A stretch of 64,000 nucleotides of DNA from Streptomyces sp. NBC_01241. Lineage in GTDB: Bacteria; Actinomycetota; Actinomycetes; Streptomycetales; Streptomycetaceae. Made by a program: the position numbers and the translations under genes. The stretch lies in NCBI RefSeq assembly GCF_041435435.1, contig NZ_CP108494.1, forward strand, positions 6,110,501 to 6,174,500, written 5' to 3'. The notes below the pieces were generated by a model, which saw only the letters and a program-made list of their open reading frames with translations, had not been told where the DNA came from and made no database searches. This document shows, piece by piece, positions 47,501 to 55,059 of the stretch. The first letter of the stretch is position 1. Every line of letters starts with the position of its first letter.

Positions 47501-47667
47501 GCGTTCAGCCGAGTGGGTACCCGCCAGTTGCGCGGGGAAAGCCGACTTGAGCTGCCCCCGGACTTCATCGCTCGGGACCTATCGGCGGGCGACGCCGCGG
47601 CGCGCGGAGCCGGGGTGAAATTGCCCCGCCCCGGCTCCGCCCCGGAGCCCTCGTTGCTTCGCCTCAC
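44521..47667 (-). CDS. cvnA2: Conservon sensor CvnA (NIT/HAMP/HATPase), second conservon
   Basis: 1048 aa from GTG 47667. A cytoplasmic tail, TM1 (NAILLIPVLVGLVMGGF, ~55-75), a large extracytoplasmic helical region of NIT (nitrate-sensing-like) type (~75-380), TM2 (AAVVIVALLAAFVLAGLMAR), HAMP and a HATPase (N box LLAELLENATTFS; IHDKGIGLT; GLFVVGRLADRHG). The last ~330 residues are Gln/Pro/Ala/Tyr-rich and disordered-looking. Conservons act in development and antibiotic control in Streptomyces, and the protein resembles a histidine kinase without a partner response regulator. The frame begins at GTGA, overlapping a short upstream frame. Confidence 0.9.
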   Translation of the reverse strand: MRRSNEGSGAEPGRGNFTPAPRAAASPADRSRAMKSGGSSSRLSPRNWRVPTRLNAILLIPVLVGLVMGGFQVKGSIDTWREAQEAEKTALIVRAASAYGQALLNERDLSAQPLLSNKRDAAVIDQVRAATDAAAAKFDTAVKDMPRTQGLERRLQLFRLEEPKLPELRKAAYAEAMNPVKTEEGYVQVQHSLMEFCNELGLGTGNITSYGRTVYAIELAKAAESLQRSIGMHLLVRPSQENATFDAQVKAFGSYNYLEKIALGEFNSGGTEADVARLKQVMAAQSAEGAKRLEKAKEQADATGVPFVAPPSVDGSVFDGMAQQIGEGKSPQKLAAKGITPETWMAAATAKFDGYTTVEDELVDKAVSEAADISSSARNDAFINAAVVIVALLAAFVLAGLMARQMSRSMRHLRTAAFGIAEQRLPMLVDQLSRTDPGRIDTRVEPIPIDSRDEIGEVARAFDQVHREAVRLASEQAMLRGNVNAIFTNLSRRNQSLIEGQLTLITDLENNEADPDQLESLFRLDHLATRMRRNGENLLVLAGEEPGRRWNQPVPLVDVLRAAASEVEAYERVELSGVPETEIHGQSVTDLVHLLAELLENATTFSSPQTKVRVTATRLPDSRVMIEIHDKGIGLTAEDFADINHKLANPPTVDAAVSQRMGLFVVGRLADRHGIRVQLRPSGEQAGTTSLVMLPDAITHGGGGEPDAAQDDFTVSSIIPQQQGFEQPAPPQLRTAAELGFDDSRYEQPSADASQLDPVGRSLMREERRAALETQATGERPQFAQAPYAGNGYAQEPQQYEQAPYEGGYAPYGGDAGFAEQPDHTRQDGYAEAAYAVGATAQPSYEEPFTPQPHQDEWANQGAYQDAYVPPAQVQAESVPSAPAEPQERVGFDRPGPTPNSGHELTEAGLPRRGGQQHWQPTGRGNNRPAAAAQQELPPQQQEMPQRQPSAQQDENGSDDWRSTNDERWERAEKLREPKAGGVTPSGLPRRVPKANLVEGTAEQTLQGGPQVSRAPEDVRGRLSNLRRGVLRGRNAGSDASDTYNQER

Positions 47668-47828
47668 TCGACCAACAACCTCTCGGCGTCGGCACCTACG
47701 TTGTGCCGTGTTTCGTTCAGGGCCGTACTACTCGGGAGTTCGTCGAATTCCAGCACGGGGACCGGTCGCGTTCCAAACAGTCGGAACCAGCCATTCCGAG
47801 TGGTCCAAGCCTCAGATAAAACGGGCAT
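47664..47828 (-). CDS. Short frame coupled to cvnA2 (54 aa)
   Basis: From ATG 47828 a frame of 54 codons (MPVLSEAWTTRN ... ADAERLLVE) ends with a TGA that overlaps the cvnA2 GTG by 4 bp (GTGA), the pattern of translational coupling. No homology recognised and no good ribosome site, so it may be a leader ORF or chance. Confidence 0.3.
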   Translation of the reverse strand: MPVLSEAWTTRNGWFRLFGTRPVPVLEFDELPSSTALNETRHNVGADAERLLVE

Positions 47829-47835
47829 AAAGAAC

Positions 47836-47859
47836 GAGCCCCGCCAAAAGGCGGGGCTC
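47836..47859 (-). terminator. Hairpin terminator between the two conservons
   Basis: GAGCCCCGCC, loop AAAA (plus strand), GGCGGGGCTC; 10-bp perfect stem. On the minus strand it is followed by GTTCTTT, so it is oriented to end cvn1 transcription, 160 bp past cvnD1 and 170 bp ahead of cvnA2. Confidence 0.7.
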
Positions 47860-47935
47860 ATGTGAGCTCAGCGATACCGATTGAACGCATCGGGTGTTGA
47901 AAGCGAGACAATTCTCTGTCGAAACGTTATGAACG

Positions 47936-47973
47936 CGGGGGCGGATCGTGTCAAAGGACACAGCCCGCCCCCG
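47936..47973. terminator. Second hairpin between the conservons
   Basis: Outer arms CGGGGGCGG (47936-47944)/CCGCCCCCG (47965-47973), inner arms GTGTC/GACAC with loop AAAG. Together with the hairpin at 47836-47859 it isolates the two operons. The rest of the 47668-48014 gap shows no recognisable gene other than the short coupled frame. Confidence 0.6.
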
Positions 47974-48014
47974 TTTGGGTACGGCAACTACCGTATGTCA
48001 ATACAGACTTGTGC

Positions 48015-48596
48015 TTACTTCAACCGCGCCATCAGCGCGTGCTCAACGAGCGTGATCAGGCCGCTCTTGGCGTCCGCGCGGTGCCGCGCGTCCGTCGTGA
48101 TGATCGGGGTGTCGGGCCCGATCTGGAGGGCTTCGCGGACTTCGTCGGGGGTGTAGGGCTGGTGTCCGTCGAAGCCGTTGAGGGCGATGACGAAGGGGAG
48201 TCCGCTGTTCTCGAAGTAGTCGACGGCGGGGAAGCAGTCGGCGAGGCGGCGGGTGTCGACGAGGACGACGGCGCCGATGGCGCCGCGGACCAGGTCGTCC
48301 CACATGAACCAGAAGCGGTCCTGTCCGGGCGTACCGAAGAGGTACAGGATCAGGTCCTGGTCCAGGGTGATGCGCCCGAAGTCCATGGCGACGGTCGTCG
48401 TCGTCTTGCCGCCGGTGTGCGTCAAGTCGTCGATGCCCGCGGAAGCGGACGTCATCACGGCTTCCGTGCGCAACGGGTTGATCTCCGAAACGGCACCGAC
48501 GAACGTGGTCTTACCCACGCCGAAGCCCCCGGCCACCACGATCTTCGCCGAGGTGGTGGCCCGGGCAGCACCGCCACTAGAGCTTGCGAAGTCCAC
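48015..48596 (-). CDS. cvnD1: Conservon GTPase CvnD (first conservon)
   Basis: 193 aa, differing from CvnD at 42825-43406 at only about seven positions (for example T for S near residue 13, G for D near 62, I for L near 166 and K for R at the end). Same GTPase features: GGFGVGKTT, FGTPGQDRFWF and NGFDG. DNA is identical to the sister gene between 48115 and 48364. It overlaps cvnC1 by 20 bp. Confidence 0.92.
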   Translation of the reverse strand: MDFASSSGGAARATTSAKIVVAGGFGVGKTTFVGAVSEINPLRTEAVMTSASAGIDDLTHTGGKTTTTVAMDFGRITLDQDLILYLFGTPGQDRFWFMWDDLVRGAIGAVVLVDTRRLADCFPAVDYFENSGLPFVIALNGFDGHQPYTPDEVREALQIGPDTPIITTDARHRADAKSGLITLVEHALMARLK

Positions 48597-48984
48597 TGAG
48601 CACCCTTTCGAGCAGCGTTACATCCGGCGCGCCGCCGGCCTCTCCATTGCCCGGCTGGTGGATGGCCACCATGCCGGCTTCCGCCAGGTCCGCGACAAGA
48701 ATCCGGGCCACACCGAGTGGCATCGACAGCAGCGCCGAGACCTCGGCCACCGACTTGACCTCACGGCAGAGGTGGCAGATCCGCTGGTGCTCGGGGAGCA
48801 ACGTCCCCAGATGCGCGGGGTCGGCCGTGGTGGAGACCAGCGCCTCTATCGCGAGCTGGTAGCGAGGCCGGGTCCGGCCGCCGGTCATGGCATACGGACG
48901 GACCAGCGGCTGGTCGCCTTCACCGTCGTACGACGCGTGATGCAGTGCGCCGTACGGATCGGGTGAGGCGGGTGGCGGGGTCAT
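48577..48984 (-). CDS. cvnC1: Conservon DUF742 protein CvnC (first conservon)
   Basis: 135 aa, the common length for CvnC. DUF742 core with VRPYAMTGGRTRPRY, LPEHQRICHLCREVKSVAEVSALL and the TLLERVLSGLRKL end identical to the sister protein. Unlike the sister it has only a ~25-residue N-terminal extension. Overlaps cvnD1 by 20 bp; 135 bp separate it from cvnB1. Confidence 0.9.
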   Translation of the reverse strand: MTPPPASPDPYGALHHASYDGEGDQPLVRPYAMTGGRTRPRYQLAIEALVSTTADPAHLGTLLPEHQRICHLCREVKSVAEVSALLSMPLGVARILVADLAEAGMVAIHQPGNGEAGGAPDVTLLERVLSGLRKL

Positions 48985-49119
48985 GAATCCTCCGGGCGTG
49001 ACAGCAGAGTGTCGGCTTGCCGTCTGAAGGGGGCCGGTGGGGGCTCTAAGCGGCCTGACGGGTGAGAAATGAGGGCATTACCTGGGGGGCAATCGAGTCT
49101 GTCATCGATCCGCGGCCGC

Positions 49120-49542
49120 CTAGTGGAGCAGGCTGCCTTGGAGCTCGGCACGGAGGTCCGGGGTGAGGACGGTGCCCGCCCGGTCGACCAGGAGGGCCAT
49201 CTCGTACCCGACCAGGCCGATGTCGGCGTCCGGGTGGGCGAGAACGGCCAGTGAGGAACCGTCGGAGATGGACATCAGGAAGAGGAACCCGCGTTCCATC
49301 TCCACCACGGTCTGGCTTACGGCGCCGCCTTCGAAGATCCGCGAGGCGCCCGCGGTCAGCGAGGTCAGACCGGAGGCGACGGCCGCCAGCTGGTCGGCGC
49401 GGTCACGGGGGAAACCTTCGGACATGGCCAGCAGGAGTCCGTCGGCGGATACCACCACCGTGTGCGACACCCCGGGGGTGTTGTCCACGAAGTTGGTGAT
49501 CAACCAGTTGAGATTCTGCGCGGCCTGACTCATCGGGCTCAA
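49120..49542 (-). CDS. cvnB1: Conservon roadblock/LC7 protein CvnB (first conservon)
   Basis: 140 aa, almost identical to CvnB2 (a few substitutions such as S for N near residue 84 and H for N at the end). Starts with TTG 49542, immediately after the cvnA1 stop, with AGGAG 6 bp upstream; the encoded MSPMSQ N terminus matches the sister copy, supporting this start. Confidence 0.88.
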   Translation of the reverse strand: MSPMSQAAQNLNWLITNFVDNTPGVSHTVVVSADGLLLAMSEGFPRDRADQLAAVASGLTSLTAGASRIFEGGAVSQTVVEMERGFLFLMSISDGSSLAVLAHPDADIGLVGYEMALLVDRAGTVLTPDLRAELQGSLLH

Positions 49543-52500
49543 CTAACGCTCCTGCTGGTGAGTGGGGCCGAGTGGAAAACTGCCGGTCGACTGGCCGTTG
49601 TTGGCCTGCCGTCCCTGCTGGATGCCCCGGCGGAGATTGGTCAACCGCCCGCGCACATCATCGGGCGAACGCGATACCTGGGGACCGGACTGATGGTTCT
49701 GCTGTTGGGCGGTGCCCGGAACCAGGTTGGCGCGAGGTACCCGGCGAGGCAGTCCGGAAGTGGTGACTCCGCCCGCCGCGGGCTTCTTGACCCGCTCCGC
49801 CTGCCGTACGAGTTCGTCGTTCGGCGAGGGGCGCCAGGTAGGTGTGGTGCCGCCGTTGTCGGCTCCGGCGCGGCGCGGCGCGGGAGCCGGAAGCTCCTGG
49901 CCGGGCTGGTGCGGGGCGGACGTGGGCGCCTGCGGCTCGGCGGGCGGCTGCTGACCGCCCTGCTGCGGGCCGTGGAACCAGTTCGTCTCCAGGGTGTCGT
50001 ACAGCGGCGTACGACCGTCCCCGGGCCCGGCCGGCGGCAGCGCCTCGGGCTGCGGCTGCGGCGGCAGGACCGGACGGTACTGCCCGTCACCGTGGGGCGC
50101 GGCGGGCGGACGCGGGGCACCGAAGTCCTCGTTGTCCCGGTCACGCTGACGCGGTGCCGGCAGACCCTGGTCCTGCCCGGGCTGCGGCTGGCCGAAGTCG
50201 GGGCGGGCGAACTGCGCGGTGCTCGCCGGGTCCAGCGGCGACGGAGCCTGCGGGGCCGGACCGGAGAAGTCCGGGCGGGCGAACTCGGCGGTGGAGCCGG
50301 GGCCCTGCCGATCGTTCATGGCCGGGCGCGGGACGAGCGGCGGGCTCATCGGCCGCTGGAACCGGCCGGTGGATTCGGGCTCCTCGTGACCGCGCGGGGC
50401 GTCCAGCGGGGTATGGCGCGGGGCGGACGGCTCGTCGGCGCCCCAGCTGGTGGTCTGCGAGCGCTGCGGCCGTGGGTTGCCACCGGGCAGCTCGGCACGC
50501 GGACCGCCGACCGGGGGCAGCTGACGACCGGGCTCGACCGGGCCGCCGGACCGCGGGAAGCCGCCCTGGCCGGCCGGGTTCTGCCGGGCCTGCTGCGGCT
50601 GCGGCGCCCCCCACGGGGCGGGGCCGTTGGCCTGCTCCTGCTGGTCGAAGCGGTCCTGGTCGAAGCGGTCCTGGTCGTTGCGGCTCCGACCGTTGCGGTT
50701 CTGGTCGTTGTGGCTCTGGTCGTTCCAGTCCTGGCGGTTCTGGTCCTGGCGGTTCGGGCCGAACACGTCGGCCCGTACCGAGTCCGTACGGCCCGTTCCG
50801 TCACCCTGGCCGCGCGCGCCGAGCCGGGCACCGTTGCCGAAAGCACCGGCGAGGCCGCCGCCCTGACGCTGCGGTTCCTGGCGCGGGTTGCCCTGCGGAC
50901 CGGCGTCGGCCGGTCCGTTGGACTGGAAGCCGGCGTTCTGCCGGCCCGGCCGGCCCGGCTGGCCCGGCTGGCCCTGCTGGTCCTGCGGCCGGCGCGATCC
51001 GCCGTCCCGCGAGGGCAGTGCGGCGCGCGGACCGGGGCCCGCACCGACCTGACCTCGTGCGGCGTCCGGACCCGCGGCGAGCCGGCCGGCCGGGGCCGCC
51101 GGAGCACCACCGAGACCGGGACGGGCAGCGTTGCCCTGCCCCGGACCGCCGGCACCGCCGAGCAGACCGCCGGGGGCGGACTGCTGCCCCGGCCCCTGCT
51201 TGGGGGCCGACTGCTTGCCGCCGTGCGCCACATCGACGGGCAGCATGACCAGCGCGGTCGTACCACCGGAGTCGGAGGGCCGCAGCTGGATCCGGATGCC
51301 GTGCCGCAGCGACAGCCGGCCGACCACGAACAGACCCATGCGGCGGGAGACCGAGACATCCACGGTGGGCGGCGAGGCGAGCCGCTCGTTGATCGCCGCG
51401 AGGTCCTCGGGGGAGAGGCCGATACCCGTGTCGTGGATCTCGACCAGCACCCGCCCGTCGGGCAGTGCGTGACCGGTGACCCGCACCTTCGTCTGCGGCG
51501 AGGAGAACGACGTGGCGTTCTCCAGCAGCTCCGCGAGCAGGTGCACGAGGTCGTTGACCACGCGGCCGGCGACCTCGGTGGCGGGCACCGCGGCCAGTTC
51601 GATGCGCTCGTACTGCTCCACCTCGGAGGCGGCGGCCCGGAGCACGTCGACCAGCGGGACGGGGCGGGTCCACCGGCGGCCCGGCTCCTCGCCCGCGAGG
51701 ACGAGGAGGTTCTCGCCGTTACGGCGCATACGGGTCGCGAGGTGGTCGAGCTTGAAGAGCGAAGACAGCTGGTCCGGGTCGGCCTCGCGCGACTCCAGTT
51801 CGGAGATGAGCGAGAGCTGACGCTGGATGAGGCCCTGGCTGCGGCGCGAGAGGTTGGTGAACATCGCGTTGACGTTGCCCCGCAGCAGGGCCTGCTCGGC
51901 GGCGAGGCGGACCGCCTCGCGGTGCACGTCGTCGAAGGCCGCGGCCACCTGGCCGATCTCGTCCCGGGAGTGCACACCGACCGACTCGACCGAGGTGTCG
52001 ACGTCCTGCGGGTCGGCCTCGGAGAGCTGCTTGACGAGCTCGGGCAGCCGGTCCTGCGCGACGCGCGTAGCGGTGTCCTGCAGCCGCCGCAGCGAGCGGA
52101 TCATCGACCGGGCGACGACGAAGGCACCGACCAGCGAGACACCGAGCACCAGCAGGATGAGCGCACCGCTGATGATCGCTTCGCTCTTCGACTGGTCGCG
52201 GAGCTCGCGGGCCTTGCCCTCCATGTCGCTGAGGAGGGTCTCCTCGATGGTCTTCATCGCCCCGATCTTGGTGGAGCTCTGGTCGTACCAGTCCATGTAG
52301 GAGCGCCGCGTGGTGCCGGTCATGCCCGAGGGGCTGTCCAGCACCTTCTGCGCGTAGGTGTTGGCGGCCTTGATCTCCGGGTTGCCCTCGTCCAGGGTGG
52401 CGGTCAGTTCCTCGGCGTTCGCCCCGTACACGGCCTTGAAGGAGCGGAGTGCCGTGGCTTCCTTGCGCAGCGCGGCGCGGCCGAACTGCTTGTCGTTATC

Positions 52501-53358
52501 CTCGAGGTGCGGCTGTTTGTCGTTGCCGCCGGGCAGGGCCGCAGCGATGATCGCCCGCTGGACCGAGGCGTACTCCTTGGCGGAGGAGAAGGCCGCCAGC
52601 GCCCGGGTCCGCTTGATCATCTCCGCGTTGCTGGTCGCCTGCGCCATGTCCTGCGAGAGGCTCAGCAGCGAGGTGATCAGCTGGCTGTACTGGTCGACGG
52701 TCTGGAGACTCGGGGTGTCCTTGGCGTACGCCGTCTTGCGGATATTGCGGATCTCGGTCAGCTGGCTGGCGATCTGCTGGACGCTCGAGTAGATGCCTTC
52801 GAGGGCCTCGTCGCCGGACGGGTCGCCGATCGCGTTCGTGGCTTCGAGGAAGGCCGTCTTCGCCCGGTCGGACTTCTTGCGGGGCTCGGTGACCTTGAAG
52901 TCGTCGGGCTTCACCCCGTTGGACAGCGGACCGGCCGAGCGGTCGCGCTCCTCCTGGAGCGCCTGGGCGAGCGTGGTCGCCTGCTTGGTCATCTTGGTCA
53001 GCAGCTGCATGTGGTCCAGCTGCTGGATGTCGTTCATGGAGTCGTTGATCCGCAGCCCGCCCAGTGAGGTCGCGGCGACCACGGGAAGGGCGAGCAGGGA
53101 GACCAGACGCGTGCTGATGCGCCAGTTGCGCAGAGCCACTCGCGAGCCCGTGCTGACGGGGCCCCGCGGCTTGAGCGACGAGATCGGGTCGGTGCCGGCG
53201 GCCGCCGTGGCACCAGGGCCCCGGTCACGGTCGCCGCTGTCGCCGGCCGAGGCCGGTCCGGGGTTCTGGGCGTGCTGGGGCGAGGATCCGCGGTCGGTCC
53301 CGCCGCGCGGCTCCTGTTCCGCCGCAGCGCTGCCATCCCTCTTGAAACGTCCCTGCAC
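49543..53358 (-). CDS. cvnA1: Conservon sensor CvnA (first conservon), very long
   Basis: 1271 aa from GTG 53358 (the frame stays open to 53553, but this start places the conserved-looking QGRFKRDG at the N terminus). A short cytoplasmic tail, TM1 (~80-95), NIT-type extracytoplasmic helical region, TM2 (AIISGALILLVLGVSLVGAFVV), HAMP and HATPase (LLAELLENATSFS; IHDTGIGLS; GLFVVGRLSLRHG). More than 500 C-terminal residues are Pro/Gln/Gly/Asn-rich, including an Asn/Asp/Gln/Arg repeat (QDQNRQDWNDQSHNDQ type) at about 50640-50780. HATPase and HAMP sequences are close to CvnA2, whereas sensor and tail have diverged. Confidence 0.9.
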   Translation of the reverse strand: MQGRFKRDGSAAAEQEPRGGTDRGSSPQHAQNPGPASAGDSGDRDRGPGATAAAGTDPISSLKPRGPVSTGSRVALRNWRISTRLVSLLALPVVAATSLGGLRINDSMNDIQQLDHMQLLTKMTKQATTLAQALQEERDRSAGPLSNGVKPDDFKVTEPRKKSDRAKTAFLEATNAIGDPSGDEALEGIYSSVQQIASQLTEIRNIRKTAYAKDTPSLQTVDQYSQLITSLLSLSQDMAQATSNAEMIKRTRALAAFSSAKEYASVQRAIIAAALPGGNDKQPHLEDNDKQFGRAALRKEATALRSFKAVYGANAEELTATLDEGNPEIKAANTYAQKVLDSPSGMTGTTRRSYMDWYDQSSTKIGAMKTIEETLLSDMEGKARELRDQSKSEAIISGALILLVLGVSLVGAFVVARSMIRSLRRLQDTATRVAQDRLPELVKQLSEADPQDVDTSVESVGVHSRDEIGQVAAAFDDVHREAVRLAAEQALLRGNVNAMFTNLSRRSQGLIQRQLSLISELESREADPDQLSSLFKLDHLATRMRRNGENLLVLAGEEPGRRWTRPVPLVDVLRAAASEVEQYERIELAAVPATEVAGRVVNDLVHLLAELLENATSFSSPQTKVRVTGHALPDGRVLVEIHDTGIGLSPEDLAAINERLASPPTVDVSVSRRMGLFVVGRLSLRHGIRIQLRPSDSGGTTALVMLPVDVAHGGKQSAPKQGPGQQSAPGGLLGGAGGPGQGNAARPGLGGAPAAPAGRLAAGPDAARGQVGAGPGPRAALPSRDGGSRRPQDQQGQPGQPGRPGRQNAGFQSNGPADAGPQGNPRQEPQRQGGGLAGAFGNGARLGARGQGDGTGRTDSVRADVFGPNRQDQNRQDWNDQSHNDQNRNGRSRNDQDRFDQDRFDQQEQANGPAPWGAPQPQQARQNPAGQGGFPRSGGPVEPGRQLPPVGGPRAELPGGNPRPQRSQTTSWGADEPSAPRHTPLDAPRGHEEPESTGRFQRPMSPPLVPRPAMNDRQGPGSTAEFARPDFSGPAPQAPSPLDPASTAQFARPDFGQPQPGQDQGLPAPRQRDRDNEDFGAPRPPAAPHGDGQYRPVLPPQPQPEALPPAGPGDGRTPLYDTLETNWFHGPQQGGQQPPAEPQAPTSAPHQPGQELPAPAPRRAGADNGGTTPTWRPSPNDELVRQAERVKKPAAGGVTTSGLPRRVPRANLVPGTAQQQNHQSGPQVSRSPDDVRGRLTNLRRGIQQGRQANNGQSTGSFPLGPTHQQER

Positions 53359-53938
53359 TAGCGTCGCAACCTCTGGACCAGGCGTCCCTCCGCGCGAAGC
53401 GGATCGGACGGTGTCGGCGTCGTGGGGCGTTGTACCCGCCCCATGGTGGTCGTGAGTGACCGGCGCTCTTCCCCTTCCCGCCGCCACTCGGCGCTGCGTT
53501 GCGCCCCCTGCGCGCCGGCCTGAAACCCGCGGCGGTGCGTGGAATTCCAGCACAGTGCCGGATCTCCAACAAGGGCCTCGTACCCGGCTGTGACCTGGAT
53601 GACGCGTTGTGATGGCTGCGTAACAAGCCGTGGAGCGTGTTCGCGGTCAAAGTGGATCATTACGGGTGAATCGACGAAGGGTTAAGGGTGTCCCAGTCGA
53701 CATGATCAGGAGCGGAATGGCTGATTCAGCTATGCAATGTCCGTTTCTTCCGGGGTGATCGGCCGCCCGAAATGAGGCAATTGTCGACACAGTCGTGAGC
53801 AAACTCACATCATGATCGCCGTCTCATCCGGGCTTTCGAAGGGAATTCGATGTTTAGCCTGACGCTTTACAGGGATGGCAAATCCGACAACCGGCGCCCC
53901 TCCGAGCGGCGCCCGTACCGACAGGGTCCGAACGGCAG
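53359..53938. other. Divergent regulatory region upstream of cvnA1
   Basis: 580 bp. The part next to cvnA1 (to 53553) is an open extension of its frame. The part from about 53640 to 53900 is clearly less GC-rich than the surroundings, as expected for promoters of cvnA1 (minus) and the small peptide gene (plus). A TTGACC -35-like hexamer lies on the minus strand near 53645, without a convincing -10. No other gene recognised. Confidence 0.5.
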
Positions 53939-54127
53939 ATGAAGACGACGATGATGTTCCGCAACATTGCCAACCCCCGGCGCACCACGCTGGCGCACCT
54001 CAAGGACGCCGAAGAGCTGCGGACGCCGGAGCTGCCGGAGCACGCGCTCGACCTGCCCACCCAGACGGCCAACCCCCGCCGCACCATCCTCATGGAGGCC
54101 CCGGTAACGGTCGCGGCCACGGAGTAG
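53939..54127 (+). CDS. Small hypothetical peptide with duplicated NPRRT motif
   Basis: 62 aa (ATG 53939; ATG 53951 possible). Not recognised. The peptide contains ANPRRTTL near residue 12 and ANPRRTIL near residue 44, an internal repeat separated by an acidic stretch (LKDAEELRTPELPEHALDL). No signal peptide, no cysteine, and no membrane segment. It is divergent from cvnA1 and 155 bp ahead of the hydrolase gene. GC3 is high and the repeat is preserved in protein, so I consider it a real gene. A RiPP-type precursor or a small regulatory protein is possible, but nothing nearby supports maturation. Confidence 0.5.
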   Translation: MKTTMMFRNIANPRRTTLAHLKDAEELRTPELPEHALDLPTQTANPRRTILMEAPVTVAATE

Positions 54128-54282
54128 TGCGTACGTCGTCCCCCCTCACCCGCGCTCAACGCCTCACCCTGCGAGGTTTGCCCCGTCGCGCCGCCCGGCA
54201 CGCACGCTCGCCGGGCAGGGCGAGGCGTTAGCCTGGAGCGTCAGTCTTCAGCCAGCAAGCAAGTGAGGGGCGACAGCATCCC

Positions 54283-55059
54283 GTGCGCATCGCCAGGTTC
54301 TCCATCGACGGCAATGTCGCCTTCGGCGCCGTCGAGGGCGAGGGGCCCGATGGTCTCGTCCTCGACATCATCAAGGGCATTCCGTACGCCGAGTTCGAGC
54401 TCTCCGGCACGAAGGTCCCGCTGAGCAAGGTCCGCCTCCTGCCGCCCGTGCTCCCCAACAAGGTCGTGGCCATCGGCCGCAACTACGCGGAGCACGCCGC
54501 GGAGCTCGGCAACGAGGTGCCGGACGTCCCCGTCGCCTTCTTCAAGCCCACCACCTCGGTGATCGGCTCCGGCGACGCCATCGAGTACCCCTCCTTCTCC
54601 AACGAGCTCCACCACGAGGCCGAACTGGCCGTGGTCATCGGCCGCATGTGCCGCGAAGTGCCGCGTGAGCGCGTGAAGGACGTCATCTTCGGCTACACCT
54701 GCGCCAACGACGTCACCGCCCGCGATGCCCAGAAGCGCGAGAAGCAGTGGGCCCGGGCCAAGGGCTTCGACACGTCCTGCCCGCTCGGCCCCTGGGTGGA
54801 GACCGACCTCGACCCCAGCGACCTGACCATTCAGGCCACGGTCAACGGCGAGCAACGCCAGTTGGGCCGCACGAGCGACATGATCCGCTCGATCGAGGAC
54901 CTCATCGTCCACATCACGGAAGCCATGACGCTGCTCCCGGGCGATGTGATCCTCACCGGCACTCCCGCAGGGGTCGGACCCCTCCATGTCGGCGACGAGG
55001 TCGCCGTCACCATCGAAGGCATCGGCACTCTCACCAACAAGGTGATCAAGCGTGGTTAA
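54283..55059 (+). CDS. Fumarylacetoacetate hydrolase family protein
   Basis: 258 aa from GTG 54283. FAH C-terminal domain signatures: VVAIGRNYAEHAAELG, KPTTSVIGSGDAIEYP, metal ligands in HHEAELAVVIG (E-x-E), YTCANDVTARDAQ and TGTPAGVGPLHVGDEV. Such enzymes cleave or decarboxylate acylpyruvates and related beta-diketo acids in a metal-dependent manner. The stop overlaps gltX by 8 bp. Co-transcription with gltX is conserved in Streptomyces. The exact substrate is not predictable. Confidence 0.9.
   Translation: MRIARFSIDGNVAFGAVEGEGPDGLVLDIIKGIPYAEFELSGTKVPLSKVRLLPPVLPNKVVAIGRNYAEHAAELGNEVPDVPVAFFKPTTSVIGSGDAIEYPSFSNELHHEAELAVVIGRMCREVPRERVKDVIFGYTCANDVTARDAQKREKQWARAKGFDTSCPLGPWVETDLDPSDLTIQATVNGEQRQLGRTSDMIRSIEDLIVHITEAMTLLPGDVILTGTPAGVGPLHVGDEVAVTIEGIGTLTNKVIKRG

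Noticed and set aside
53875..54231. Alternative 118-codon frame over the small peptide gene
   Set aside because: Its product is Ala/Pro/His/Arg low complexity; the overlapping 62-aa frame keeps a clear internal repeat and better codon-position bias.
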